Assembly: GCA_029838195.1 (NCBI GenBank)
Contig: JALGVJ010000022.1
Span: forward strand, 1 to 63,537
From: Promethearchaeota archaeon
GTDB taxonomy: Archaea > Asgardarchaeota > Lokiarchaeia > Sigyniarchaeales > SOKP01
Direction: 5' to 3'
Length of the DNA stretch: 63,537 nucleotides
Below, one piece after another: positions 46,265-56,552 of the stretch; position 1 is the first letter of the stretch, and every line of letters starts with the position of its first letter. The translations under genes and the position numbers were made by a program. Below the pieces are notes generated by a model. It searched no databases. It worked only from the letters and a program-made list of their open reading frames with translations, and was not told where the DNA came from.

Positions 46265-47737
46265 TTAACGTCCAACTTCTAGCAATTTTTGCGTGTTTTC
46301 TTTGACTTTCTCCTCTGTTAAATCGTATAAAAAGTAGAAAAGAATCCCCACAATTACTGTAGCAATTCCTAACACGATGGTTAAGTTGAATTTCAAGGAA
46401 AATTTCGCAAGAACAGTATTAGCTGTTCCGAGAGTCGGGTCGTAGCCAAAAATGGCCCAAATTGTTGCAAAAACAAACATTTGAATAGTAGTATTCGTCG
46501 AACGAACAGCCCCATTTATGGCACCATATTGAGCACATTCACGACTCCCGTGTTTCAATATGGAATCATCTAATGCATTTTTCATGAATACAGCTGATGC
46601 CGAATTTTGAATACCTAAACCTGCTGATGCTACGAAAATCATTAGCGTAAGATCCATGATACCGGTGGTAAATATAGCTAAAAAAAATGCAATCGCAGTA
46701 ATAACAATTCCAATTAAATAAGTCTTCCTTGCTCCGTATTTTTTTTGAAGGAAATAACCGATAGGGGCAAAACTTGATAAACCTAAAACAATTCCTACTT
46801 GTGGTATACTAGCCATGCTAATATTTAATCCAAGTCCATCTATTACATAATAAGATATACCTACCGTAGCACATGTGGAGCAAAAAGCCCAGTATAGGGA
46901 AGCTACCATCCAGGCAACCCAGTTTCGATCTGTAAATGCATGTTTTATAACTTGTAATAGGGGTGCTCGTTCGACTTTCTCATCCAGCTCTGCTGTAAAT
47001 TCTCGCATCTCTTTGGGGGGATATACAGCCCATGCCCTTATTGGTAAAAAGGCAAAAATCAATAATGCCAAAACTATTGCAACCGAAAAAAAAGCATTAG
47101 GATTACCAGCTCGACCATATTCATCATAAGCATTAAAGTAACTTAATAAAAGCGGCACTATTAACATACCTATCAATAATCCGACGAACATGTGCATTAT
47201 CCCGTATATTAATGAGGCTCGGCGCCGAGTTTCCTGATCTCGCATTAAATCAACTTCATACCCCACATCACTCATTTCTCCCATCGTAAAAAAGCAATCG
47301 AATATTGCATAGATGAAAGCAATATAAATTAAGGCAGGAATTTCCATATTTGGGTCAACTAAACCACCACCTGGCTTTATATTCCATGGAATATAGAGCA
47401 ATATTAAAAAGATAGCCATTCCTATAAAAGAGAGGATGAAAAAGATGAAGCGTTTTCCAAACCTTCTCGTGAATTTTGTATTTTTATCGGAAAGCCTTGC
47501 GAAGAGGATATCATTCAAGATATCTACTATAACGAAGATTTGCATGAAAATTGCTACCAAGAAGGGGTTTAATCCAAGAATTTTCGTACTATAGATTTGA
47601 ATTTGTTGGACAAAGGGGTATATCATCACCCATACGAGGCCTCCTGTAGATAGTGCAAGAAGTCTCACTACTGAAGGTTTTTGATACCTTCTATCTATCC
47701 CTGTAGGTTCTATTTCTTTACTCATTTTTCTGGGCAC
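46265..47737 (-). CDS. GPH-family sugar:cation symporter (MFS_2)
   Basis: 490-residue 12-helix carrier, paralogous to those at 31458-32840 and 54925-56310 but quite divergent. The loop 2-3 region reads DILNDILFARLSDKN, followed by TRRFGKRFIFF. The cytoplasmic middle loop lies near 235-260. The C-terminus has the YDLTEEKVKENTQKLLEVGR tail that the paralogues share in form. It is transcribed alone with a strong T-run behind. Substrate unknown. Confidence 0.87.
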   Translation of the reverse strand: MPRKMSKEIEPTGIDRRYQKPSVVRLLALSTGGLVWVMIYPFVQQIQIYSTKILGLNPFLVAIFMQIFVIVDILNDILFARLSDKNTKFTRRFGKRFIFFILSFIGMAIFLILLYIPWNIKPGGGLVDPNMEIPALIYIAFIYAIFDCFFTMGEMSDVGYEVDLMRDQETRRRASLIYGIMHMFVGLLIGMLIVPLLLSYFNAYDEYGRAGNPNAFFSVAIVLALLIFAFLPIRAWAVYPPKEMREFTAELDEKVERAPLLQVIKHAFTDRNWVAWMVASLYWAFCSTCATVGISYYVIDGLGLNISMASIPQVGIVLGLSSFAPIGYFLQKKYGARKTYLIGIVITAIAFFLAIFTTGIMDLTLMIFVASAGLGIQNSASAVFMKNALDDSILKHGSRECAQYGAINGAVRSTNTTIQMFVFATIWAIFGYDPTLGTANTVLAKFSLKFNLTIVLGIATVIVGILFYFLYDLTEEKVKENTQKLLEVGR

Positions 47738-47955
47738 TTCGATTGTTTTATTTTTTAATTATTAATTTAATTTCCTTTTTTTTTTTCTAATCGATAAAAA
47801 TTTTTTAAAAAATTTTCAAAATATATAATAATAATATAACTTGCATTCAAATTCTATAAAAAGATATATTATTTTTCATTAAGTTAAGGATTTTTCAATC
47901 AAATAGAATTATTTCACTAATTAATTCAAAAAAGTCAATTGAACACCAAAATATA

Positions 47956-48333
47956 ATGAAACTCAACGATAATTTCTACGTTAATATGGATTTCATTCCC
48001 TCTAATTGGGTTAAAGAAGATTTAATTTTATTGATAAAAAACATCAGATCTGAAATTGAGCGTCAATTTTCGCACATTATAGTGGTTTATCACGAAAGAC
48101 GAGCAAACACGCGTGGATTAGAAATGGTGTCAAAACATCGCTATTTAATTTTAATTTTAGATCTTCTCAAAATTAATACTGCCTAAAAACTCGGTAGACC
48201 TGGCCTAATTGGGAAAGCTCGGACCTTTACCATAACAAAAGGTATTGATTTTTATTCGGTATTTCCTGAAATTGCAAAAAATGACGGTTTTCAAATTCTT
48301 TTACCCGATTACTCACGGAATCCGACAATTTAA
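47956..48333 (+). pseudogene. small gene of unknown family with an in-frame stop
   Basis: ATG 47956 begins MKLNDNFYVNMDFIPSNWVK and runs 76 codons to TAA 48184-48186. The same frame then continues as KLGRPGLIGKARTFTITKG and PEIAKNDGFQILLPDYSRNP to a second stop at 48331-48333, making 125 codons in all with even, protein-like composition. This suggests a nonsense mutation. The family is not recognised. It lies between a GPH transporter and an ABC permease that was duplicated nearby, so the region has been rearranged. Confidence 0.5.
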
Positions 48334-48544
48334 GGATTGGGATAATTACGATTTTAGGCGGAATACGGTTCAAAAGATTTTAAAATGAGATTTATATATA
48401 GTTTTAAAAATACTCTTAATTGAATCTCTATTATTTTTCTATAAGTAATAAGTAAGATGAGAAACGTGGAGAAAATATTATTTTTCTTCGATTTTTAATC
48501 CACAAGAAAGAAACGAGTAGGAAGGAAGCAATAAGGATAAAAAA

Positions 48545-50944
48545 TCATCCAAACATTCTTTCTTTAGTGATTTTAATGATATTTATCTTTCTAATTTTTC
48601 TAAATTGGAGTAAGAGTAAAATCACCATCATCATTACGAGTATTAACCCTACATTCCAATAGCTTTCAAGCTTAATGTGAAAAACAAGCCCCGGATTCTG
48701 AATAGAATAATACTGCATCAACTGGTAATTCATTAGGATTCCAAATAAGAATCCTAAGGGCACGGATATTATGAAATAGAAGATGCATTCTAGGATGAAT
48801 GATTTAACAATTTCGGAATCTTTTATCCCGATTGCTTTCAAATTAGCATAATCTTCCAAACTATATTCTACAATATTTTTAATGATGGTTGTCATAATTA
48901 GCAATCCAAATATCATGAAAATCATCGAAAAGGTAATGGTAAATAGGGAAAACAACTCCAATGAGTTGTTTAATTCTTCTTGTAGCTGATCTTTCATCTG
49001 GACATTCTGGACGGGAGCTAAATTTTGAACTTGATTTGCTGCTCTTTCAGAATCGTGTTTAATCAAGAAATAAATGGTATTGACTTGATTGGAAAGCTTC
49101 AATACTTTTTGAGCCAATTTTAAGGTGATGAAAACGGTGCGTTCAGTTAAATCATTCACCGTATCAATTATTTTTACGGCATATCCCTCCTCCGTTTCTT
49201 TAGAGGTATATTTTTTGAGATAAATCATGTCACCAATTTTAAGGTTAAAAGTAAATAAAACATCCTTAGAAACGAAAACGCCATTCTCGGAGGAAAGTGT
49301 TAAATTATTTTCAGATGGAACTTGGAACAATTTAGCATTTTCTTCATGAGCATTTAATAATAACGATCCGGCGGAGCTTCCTGCTTTTTCTTTGGAAAAA
49401 AGTATAGTATCAACTATTCCAAATTCAAAATATTTCACTTCAGAACATGTATCGAGCTTTTTTCTTAAAATATTCGCGTGTTCATGATTCCAAGTCTTAG
49501 CAACTCCGTCCCAACGTTCTATTTCTTCAATTTTTCTATTTAAGGAACGCTCTATCGAATCGGGAAGACCAAAAGAAAATAAAAGGAAAGTCGTGGAAAG
49601 CATTAAAGTGAATAAAATAAAAAGAGTTTGAAATTTTTTGCCAAAAATTCTGCGAATGACATATTTTTTAAAAGGAGGAAGGGAGATTTTCATTTTTAAA
49701 AGAATTTTTTCTACAAGATTTTTCTTTTCTAAAAATTTCATTTCTTGCTTAAGAACTTGCTGAACATCCATTTTAAATGATTTTTTAACAATTACGAGGG
49801 TTAACAAGAAGGAACTTAAATATAGAATGGTAAAAATTAATAGAAGATTATTAAGATTAAATTCTGTTTGAAAGGCAAAGGGATATCCTAAAAGAGAAGC
49901 TAAAGCACTGCTAAGGGGGATGTTGAGCAAATTTCCGATAATTGAGCCAAATCCAAGCGATATTCCATTTATCAACGAGTTAAAAATGAGATAACTTAAA
50001 ATTATCTCTTTTTTATTCGCACCAAGGCTCTGAAAGACGGATATGAATTTTAAATCATATTCGATGAGCCGGTGAATCACGGTAATTAGGATTACCAAAG
50101 AGCCCCCAATAAAAATGATTGATAGAAGTCCAAGAAATTGTCGATCTGATTCTTCATCTTCTCTCATGGTTTTAAAAAAGGGATGATCTTCTCGAAAAAT
50201 AATAGATTTAACACGATCTCCCAGAACCTCTTTCACAGCATTTTTTATTTCTTCTCGTGATTTATTTTTCTCTGATTTATATAATACCAAATTAACCAAA
50301 GGTACTTTTTCTTTTAAAAAATATTTATTTATATAATCTAGACTAACATACAAAACAGGATACGGTGTAAATTGGGGAAAAGCCATTGTTTCGTGAAGAG
50401 GAACATAGCGAAATTCTGGGTTATACCCTACATTTTTAATAATGACCCGTTTTTCTTTATTTCCAAATCTAATGGTAATTTCCTCTCCTATAGATACGTT
50501 GTTCTCTTTAGCAAATTCTGCATTCAAGCAAAATTCTTGCTCCTGGATTTCGTTTTTATTTTCGCTTAAAAGCACGTTAATGTGAGCATTCGAGTGAGAA
50601 TCAATACCCACTACAATTCCTTGATACTCCACTCCTTTAATTAGGAATTCGAATTCTAGAACCATGCGCACTTGATATTCTTCTACATATTTGTTCAATA
50701 ATTTATTCATGCTATTTTTAATGATATAATCCCGTGATGGATTAAGATTTACCATGCCATCTGCAAAATCGGTCATCTCTACCATTTCATTAACAAATTT
50801 GGAACGTGCATCTTGCATATCAAACATTACGGAACTAAAGGAAATGGTGAACATGAGGATCACGATAAGCGGGATCGTTTTTCCTTTGTTTTTACTAATG
50901 GTCCGATAACCTTTTTTCCACGCGAACCATTTTGAAAAGTTCAT
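48545..50944 (-). CDS. double FtsX-type ABC permease
   Basis: 799 residues with two FtsX units. TM1 lies near 22-42 after a basic start; an extracellular domain follows to about 275; three TMs lie near 280-395 (LGLLSIIFIGGSLVILITVI first); a second first-helix lies near 445-465; a second extracellular domain runs to about 680; and the last three TMs end with LLQFRKIRKI. It is about 60 percent as long as the double permease at 14620-18822. Its ATPase gene is 20 bases upstream, so they form one exporter or envelope machine. A decayed copy of its 3' end lies at 45581-45990. Confidence 0.86.
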   Translation of the reverse strand: MNFSKWFAWKKGYRTISKNKGKTIPLIVILMFTISFSSVMFDMQDARSKFVNEMVEMTDFADGMVNLNPSRDYIIKNSMNKLLNKYVEEYQVRMVLEFEFLIKGVEYQGIVVGIDSHSNAHINVLLSENKNEIQEQEFCLNAEFAKENNVSIGEEITIRFGNKEKRVIIKNVGYNPEFRYVPLHETMAFPQFTPYPVLYVSLDYINKYFLKEKVPLVNLVLYKSEKNKSREEIKNAVKEVLGDRVKSIIFREDHPFFKTMREDEESDRQFLGLLSIIFIGGSLVILITVIHRLIEYDLKFISVFQSLGANKKEIILSYLIFNSLINGISLGFGSIIGNLLNIPLSSALASLLGYPFAFQTEFNLNNLLLIFTILYLSSFLLTLVIVKKSFKMDVQQVLKQEMKFLEKKNLVEKILLKMKISLPPFKKYVIRRIFGKKFQTLFILFTLMLSTTFLLFSFGLPDSIERSLNRKIEEIERWDGVAKTWNHEHANILRKKLDTCSEVKYFEFGIVDTILFSKEKAGSSAGSLLLNAHEENAKLFQVPSENNLTLSSENGVFVSKDVLFTFNLKIGDMIYLKKYTSKETEEGYAVKIIDTVNDLTERTVFITLKLAQKVLKLSNQVNTIYFLIKHDSERAANQVQNLAPVQNVQMKDQLQEELNNSLELFSLFTITFSMIFMIFGLLIMTTIIKNIVEYSLEDYANLKAIGIKDSEIVKSFILECIFYFIISVPLGFLFGILMNYQLMQYYSIQNPGLVFHIKLESYWNVGLILVMMMVILLLLQFRKIRKINIIKITKERMFG

Positions 50945-50964
50945 TTCTCAACCTCCTTGTCTAT

Positions 50965-51735
50965 TTATATGGATTCTTGATAAATTTTCTCATGCGATGT
51001 TTGTTCATCTTCTATAATGCTCCCATCCCTAATATGGACATGATCTTTTGAAAATTTATTCGCCATATCCTCATCATGAGTTACTATTAATACCGTTTTT
51101 CCATATTGTTCAGAAAGAGATTTTAACAACTCATAGATCTCCATGGACCGCTTCGTATCTAAATTTCCCGTAGGCTCATCAGCAAGGATGATGAGAGGAT
51201 CTTTGATTAATGCCCGAGCAATTGCGACTCTTTGTTGCTCCCCTCCACTTAATTGATGTGGATATCGATTTAGTTTATCTCCCATGTCAAATTTTTCTAA
51301 AAGCGCTTTAGATGCTTCACTCGGGTTTGGAATATTGGAAAATCGAGCCGCTAATTCCACGTTTTCTAAAACTGTTAGCAAGGGGATGAGATTATAAAAC
51401 TGGAAAATAATTCCAATCTTTTTGCGTCTATATAAAGTCAATTGATTTTTAGAAAATGTAGTGATATCTTTAAAACCTCCCTCTTCTCCAAAATTTATTA
51501 ATATTTTTCCAGAATCTGGAACGTCCAATCCACCGATGACATTCAAGAGAGTAGTTTTTCCGCAACCTGAAGGCCCTAAAATCATTTTAAAACTCCCTTT
51601 TTTAATCTTGATGTTCACACCATTTAATGCATTTACCGTGAGATTATCCATTTTGTAGGTTTTTCTCACGTTTTTAAGTAATATTTGAATAGTATTATTG
51701 AAAAATTCTTTAATAAAATGCTCATTTTTATTCAA
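50965..51735 (-). CDS. ABC transporter ATPase, MacB/LolD type
   Basis: 256 residues with Walker [11 protein letters not shown]-loop FQFYN, signature [15 protein letters not shown], Walker [13 protein letters not shown] and the switch His in VTHDED. The N-terminal 15 residues before the ABC domain are polar. It is the first gene of a two-gene operon with the double permease 20 bases downstream. Only one ATPase is present, so a homodimer is expected, unlike the two-ATPase system at 12992-18822. Confidence 0.92.
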   Translation of the reverse strand: MNKNEHFIKEFFNNTIQILLKNVRKTYKMDNLTVNALNGVNIKIKKGSFKMILGPSGCGKTTLLNVIGGLDVPDSGKILINFGEEGGFKDITTFSKNQLTLYRRKKIGIIFQFYNLIPLLTVLENVELAARFSNIPNPSEASKALLEKFDMGDKLNRYPHQLSGGEQQRVAIARALIKDPLIILADEPTGNLDTKRSMEIYELLKSLSEQYGKTVLIVTHDEDMANKFSKDHVHIRDGSIIEDEQTSHEKIYQESI

Positions 51736-52032
51736 AAAAGTTTCACTAAGCTCTTTATTTGTAAATTTTTTTTAATATTTAGGCATATCTAATTCATCAA
51801 TGAATAATTAGGATTTTTTTTTATTTAAATTTTATGAACTCTGCTTTTTTTAACGTTTTCAACAAAAAATTTTTATTTAATTTAGTTTCTTATGTTTTAT
51901 GAATTATATTTAATTAGATTTTAGAAAGAATAAAGAGTATCTCGATTTGTGGATTGGTGTTTATTCCGAATGCATTAAGAAGTCAATTTTTAAATAATTT
52001 TTTATTGTTATCTAACTTAATTTAGTATTATT

Positions 52033-54216
52033 ATGGTCAATCAAAATCAAGAAAATACTCCAATCTATTTAGATCCTTCTCAGCCCTTGGAGAAACGGGT
52101 CGAGGATTTAATTTCCCACATGACCTTGGATGAAAAAATTTCGCAACTGCTCAATGATGCTATCGCAATTGAGCGATTAAATATTCCAAAATATAATTGG
52201 TGGAATGAGTGCTTACATGGGGTGGGATTTGCAGGCATTGCTACAGTGTTTCCCCAAGCCATAGGATTAGCCGCCACGTTTGATTTACACTTAATGGAGG
52301 AGGTTGCGAAAGCCATTTCCGACGAGGCAAGGGCCAAACATCACGAGGCTATAAGGAAAGGCGAGAGAAAAATCTTTCAAGGATTAACGTATTGGTCGCC
52401 AAATATCAATATTTTTAGAGATCCGCGATGGGGACGGGGCCAAGAAACTTATGGCGAAGATCCTTTCTTGACTTCAAGGATGGGCGTCACGTTTGTAAAG
52501 GGTTTACAAGGAGATGACCCTAAATATTTGAAATTGGTGGCGACCCCCAAACATTATGTTGCTTATAGCGGCTTAGAAAGCGAGCGCCATCACTTTGACG
52601 CTATAGTTTCTAAGAAAGATTTATGGGAAACATACTTGCCTGCTTTTAAAGCTTGCGTGATTGAAGGCAAGGCGGAAGCCATCATGGGAGCATACAATAG
52701 AGTGAATGGAGAGCCATGCTGCGGAAGCAAGTTTTTATTAGAGGAGATCTTACGAAAAAAATGGGGATTTGAAGGCCACGTGGTGTCGGATTGTGGAGCA
52801 ATTAGAGACATCTTTAAATTTCACGAGGTAGTAGAAACGCCAGAAGAGGCAGCAGCCATGGCAATTAATGCGGGATGCGATTTATTTTGTAGCGTGGGAA
52901 TTTTTACTAAGAAAAAGAAAAAAATTCGATGGAATTGGATTCGAGGGGCAATAGAAAAGGGTTTATTATCAGAAGAGCCCCTTACTAAATCTGTAAAACG
53001 GTTATTTCGTGCTCGTTTTAAATTGGGCATGTTTGAACCGCCCGAAATGGTAAAACATGCACAAATTCCTCCCGAAGTAATTGATTGTGAAGAACATAGA
53101 AATCTTGCACTAAAAGCCGCTAGAAATTCTATTGTATTATTAAAGAATGAAAATAATCTCTTGCCCTTGAAAAAAGATCTTGAAAGTATCGCAGTTATTG
53201 GGCCAAATGCAAATAATCTTGATGTCTTACTCGGGAATTACGCAGGAACCCCTTCTAAATATACCACGATTCTAAAAGGAATAGAAAATAAAATAGGATC
53301 TACCGCAAGAATATATTATTCCCAAGGGTGTCCCTTAAAAGAAAAATCGAAAGAAACGTTTAAAGAGGCTCTTGAGCTGGCAAAAAAAGCTGAAATTATC
53401 ATTTTAGTACTTGGGCTTTCCCCGCGGCTCGAAGGAGAAGAAGGAGAAGCAATAGAATCGGATTTGAACGGAGATCGTGTGGATATTTCGCTTCCGGAGA
53501 TTCAAGATGAATTATTGAGAGAAATCCATGGCATCGGTAAACCGATTATTTTAGTACTAACTGGAGGAAGCGCTATAGCTGTCAATTTTGCTAAAGAAAA
53601 AATTCCGGCTATTCTTTTTGCGTGGTATCCTGGAGAGGAAGGAGGCACTGCCGTTGCTGATGTTATTTTTGGAGATTATAATCCGGCGGGCAGGCTTCCC
53701 ATTACTTTTTATAAATCCGTAGAACAACTTCCTGATGTCCGAAATTATAGCATGGAAGGGCGTACTTATCGGTTTTTTCATGGAGAACCTTTATATCCTT
53801 TTGGATTTGGACTCTCTTATACTACTTTCAGGTATCACGATCTTCAAATTACCCCAGAAAAAGTAAAAACTACTGAGGCAATCATGGTTTCCGTAGAGGT
53901 AGAAAATGTGGGAGAAAGAGACGGGGAAGAAGTTGTCCAAGTTTATATCAGTAATTTATCCACTCCAAATGCATATCCTATCAAAGAATTGCAAGGGTTT
54001 CAGAGAATCTTTTTAAAAAAAGGGGAAAGCAAGAGGGTGAATTTCAAGCTCTTGCCGCCTCAATTTTCACGAGTAAATGAGGATGGGCAACGATTAGTGG
54101 AACCAGGAAAATTTTCCTTGACCGTGGGAGGAGGACAAAAAGAATATAGTGAACCCGGCATGAATTGTTTAGAAGGGACGTTCGAGGTAATCGGAGAGAT
54201 TAATTATTTGAATTAA
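52033..54216 (+). CDS. GH3 family beta-glucosidase/xylosidase
   Basis: 727 residues. GH3 retaining glycosidases remove terminal beta-linked glucose, xylose or similar sugars. Marks: DPRWGRGQETYGEDP, ATPKHYVAYSGLE, AYNRVNGEPCCGS, and the nucleophile Asp in HVVSDCGAI at about 253. The (alpha/beta)6 domain contains ENNLLPL and AVIGPNANN, and a C-terminal fibronectin III-like domain follows from about 610. There is no signal peptide, so it acts in the cytosol on sugars brought in by transporters such as the three GPH carriers nearby. Transcribed alone from ATG 52033. Confidence 0.93.
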   Translation: MVNQNQENTPIYLDPSQPLEKRVEDLISHMTLDEKISQLLNDAIAIERLNIPKYNWWNECLHGVGFAGIATVFPQAIGLAATFDLHLMEEVAKAISDEARAKHHEAIRKGERKIFQGLTYWSPNINIFRDPRWGRGQETYGEDPFLTSRMGVTFVKGLQGDDPKYLKLVATPKHYVAYSGLESERHHFDAIVSKKDLWETYLPAFKACVIEGKAEAIMGAYNRVNGEPCCGSKFLLEEILRKKWGFEGHVVSDCGAIRDIFKFHEVVETPEEAAAMAINAGCDLFCSVGIFTKKKKKIRWNWIRGAIEKGLLSEEPLTKSVKRLFRARFKLGMFEPPEMVKHAQIPPEVIDCEEHRNLALKAARNSIVLLKNENNLLPLKKDLESIAVIGPNANNLDVLLGNYAGTPSKYTTILKGIENKIGSTARIYYSQGCPLKEKSKETFKEALELAKKAEIIILVLGLSPRLEGEEGEAIESDLNGDRVDISLPEIQDELLREIHGIGKPIILVLTGGSAIAVNFAKEKIPAILFAWYPGEEGGTAVADVIFGDYNPAGRLPITFYKSVEQLPDVRNYSMEGRTYRFFHGEPLYPFGFGLSYTTFRYHDLQITPEKVKTTEAIMVSVEVENVGERDGEEVVQVYISNLSTPNAYPIKELQGFQRIFLKKGESKRVNFKLLPPQFSRVNEDGQRLVEPGKFSLTVGGGQKEYSEPGMNCLEGTFEVIGEINYLN

Positions 54217-54337
54217 ACTAAAAGTCTTCATGAGACCACCTCCTCAAGAATCATCAAAAAGTAAAAAAAGAACAATTGATTCCCTATATGTAGTGAATAT
54301 TTGAAATTCAAAAACAAAAAAAGAGGTGATACAAGCA

Positions 54338-54529
54338 CTGATCCCAAAAGATGTCCTTGAAAAAATCTTGAATAATTACGTGTATGTCTACGTGAAAAAT
54401 ATTAGTCGGGAATTCGGGGGCGTGTTGAAAACCATTTTAGATGATAAGATAATCGTAGTAGAAGATAAAAATAATAATTTGAATTATATTCCCATCTCAG
54501 AAATTAGTGTGATTACTGAAAGGAGATAA
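54338..54529 (+). CDS. Sm-like small protein, probable non-ATG start
   Basis: About 63 residues: IPKDVLEKILNNYVYVYVKN, then REFGGVLKTILDDKIIVVED and YIPISEISVI. The pattern of a short helix and five strands with REFxGVL and a D-D-K-I-x-V turn resembles Sm/LSm-fold RNA-binding proteins or small relatives of them. GAGGTGAT lies at 54323-54330. The GTG within it (54326) cannot be the start if that site is used; the CTG at 54338, eight bases on, fits both the spacing and the family N-terminus. The assignment to the Sm fold is by pattern only. Confidence 0.55.
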   Translation: MIPKDVLEKILNNYVYVYVKNISREFGGVLKTILDDKIIVVEDKNNNLNYIPISEISVITERR

Positions 54530-54924
54530 GGAGAGAACAAATTAGAAAAACATTTCAATTCGCTCGATTAATCTCCGTTAGATTAATTGAAAAGAAATAA
54601 AAAAATGAAAAATTTAATCATTAAAATCTTTTTCCGCTTTTGATCAAGAGACATCTCCTAATCTGTATTTCCAAAACATGCTAAATTCGATTCATGAGAA
54701 CCCTTAAATCGGGGTTCCGGGTCATTTTCTATTCATTCATTCCACGTTCATTGAAGGAAAATCAGGTTAAAAAAAAAGATTTTTATTATTTTTATTTTTC
54801 CTATTAATAGTTAATTGAAAAAAGAGAAATAGAAGCACGGTAATACGATTTAACCAATGCTTTAAGGAGAAAATAAAAATTTTAAATATATAAAATTTCT
54901 TGGCTCTTATAATCTTAATTCCCT
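54530..54924. other. intergenic region between convergent genes
   Basis: 395 bases without a recognised gene, RNA or repeat. Both T-rich and A-rich runs are present and may terminate the two converging genes. Confidence 0.5.
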
Positions 54925-56310
54925 TTAAATTCCTAATTCTAACAACTTTTCCTTGATCTCCTTAGAGCGCTCGGGGGTAATCGGATAAAACTTCCAAAAG
55001 ATGAGCACGCCAATCACTAAAATTATCGAGGGAATTATACCCGTGTGTAAGTGAATTCCTAGTAATGCTGATTCAGGTTGCACGTCAGCACCCTCAATAA
55101 AACCCGTATACGAATGAGTAGCAGCAAGAATGACAGAAGAAATCACCCGCGATAAATTCGCGTCGAGAAAATTGATCGATTGAAAGAATCCTTCCCTACG
55201 CTTTTTGGTTCGAATTATGGACTCATCTATGGTGTCAGCAAGCACGGGATCCATTATGGCAATAAACCCTCCAAGGCCTAACCCATAACCGAAGGCTATT
55301 CCCATAAAAACAAAGATATTACCAATAAACGACATTAAAAACCCAAAAACAATCATGACACACGCTGCCAACATGATTGTTTTCCGATAATTCTGGATTT
55401 TTTTGGAATATCGATACCAAAAAGGCACGGCAACTAAAGAACCAATCATCAGCATTACAGATACAAGCGTCATTATATCTGCAGGTTCATTAAGAATAAA
55501 TCGAATGTAATAAGCTAAAGAAGCCGTGATAGTGTTATTGAGCACATGATAGGTCAAAACGAAAATGATATAAATGACAAAAGATTGCTGAGAAAAAACC
55601 TCTTTTAACGCCACGATAAGGGATTCTTTTTTCTCTTTATCATACTTTTCCAGATAATGATCAATGATTTCTCGATCTTCTTTTACGCCCGGGATGAGCA
55701 AGGGAAAAGGAATAAGACATAACACCACGGTAAGCCAAGCCATTAAAATGAAGGAATCTATGTCGCCAAATACCACAATCATTGGAGGGATGATAAATCC
55801 AAAGACAATACCAATCATTGAAATATAAACTGAAAAACTAGCTGATGTTAACCGCTCTTCATTAGTCCTAAATTTATAGGGAAATAGGGAATAGAAATTA
55901 ACGCTAAATATGGTCTCGATCGTGTCGAATAAACAAGTTGAAAAAACTAACCAGCCAAAGATTTCCATGGGTGCTTCTTGCGCACTAATTTTAGGGGGTG
56001 TGAATATTAACAAGAAAGAAAAAACCATTGGAACAAATGCAATCACGATCCAGGGAAATCGACGTCCCCATCTTTTGGTAAATTTATTTGGGCGGTCAAA
56101 AACATAACCGAAAAGGATATCATTAACAGCATCCCATAAGGCATAAATTATAAGTCCCAGACCGACAAGCCAGCTATCTAAACCGATTTCAGCTTCATAA
56201 AAGTAAAATAGCATAAAGGACTGAACGAGGTTAATGAATTCCATGAAATAATGGCCCATGTTATAAGAGAGGATATTTTTTTTCGAGTGTCGAACTACTA
56301 TCGTATTCAA
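54925..56310 (-). CDS. GPH-family sugar:cation symporter (MFS_2)
   Basis: 461-residue 12-helix carrier. The family motif is WDAVNDILFGYVFDRP followed by TKRWGRRFPW. It is closest in pattern to the carrier at 31458-32840. The TTG at 56310 directly abuts GGTGA, so the true start may be an in-frame ACG or ATA 6-9 bases further on; the next ATG (residue 18) would cut into the first helix. It is near the GH3 glycosidase, M19 and DUF3604 genes, which suggests a small import and breakdown region, although the genes are not in one operon. Confidence 0.86.
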   Translation of the reverse strand: MNTIVVRHSKKNILSYNMGHYFMEFINLVQSFMLFYFYEAEIGLDSWLVGLGLIIYALWDAVNDILFGYVFDRPNKFTKRWGRRFPWIVIAFVPMVFSFLLIFTPPKISAQEAPMEIFGWLVFSTCLFDTIETIFSVNFYSLFPYKFRTNEERLTSASFSVYISMIGIVFGFIIPPMIVVFGDIDSFILMAWLTVVLCLIPFPLLIPGVKEDREIIDHYLEKYDKEKKESLIVALKEVFSQQSFVIYIIFVLTYHVLNNTITASLAYYIRFILNEPADIMTLVSVMLMIGSLVAVPFWYRYSKKIQNYRKTIMLAACVMIVFGFLMSFIGNIFVFMGIAFGYGLGLGGFIAIMDPVLADTIDESIIRTKKRREGFFQSINFLDANLSRVISSVILAATHSYTGFIEGADVQPESALLGIHLHTGIIPSIILVIGVLIFWKFYPITPERSKEIKEKLLELGI

Positions 56311-56552
56311 TCACCTTTTATTTTTAATTATTTATTAAATTAAAATATTGATGAGAGTATTTATATAGTTTTATAGGGGGGGATTAAATTTCATGAAATA
56401 AAGGGGGGTGTCTTTTCCAAATTCCCCATAAAAAGGGATATAAAAAAAATTGCGAAATTAATGAGATTTCTATCCCGTTTTCATTACTTTTTTTGAGAAA
56501 ACGATGATGATGAGAGGTTTATTAGGGCGTCATTGTTTTTTATTGTTAAAAT

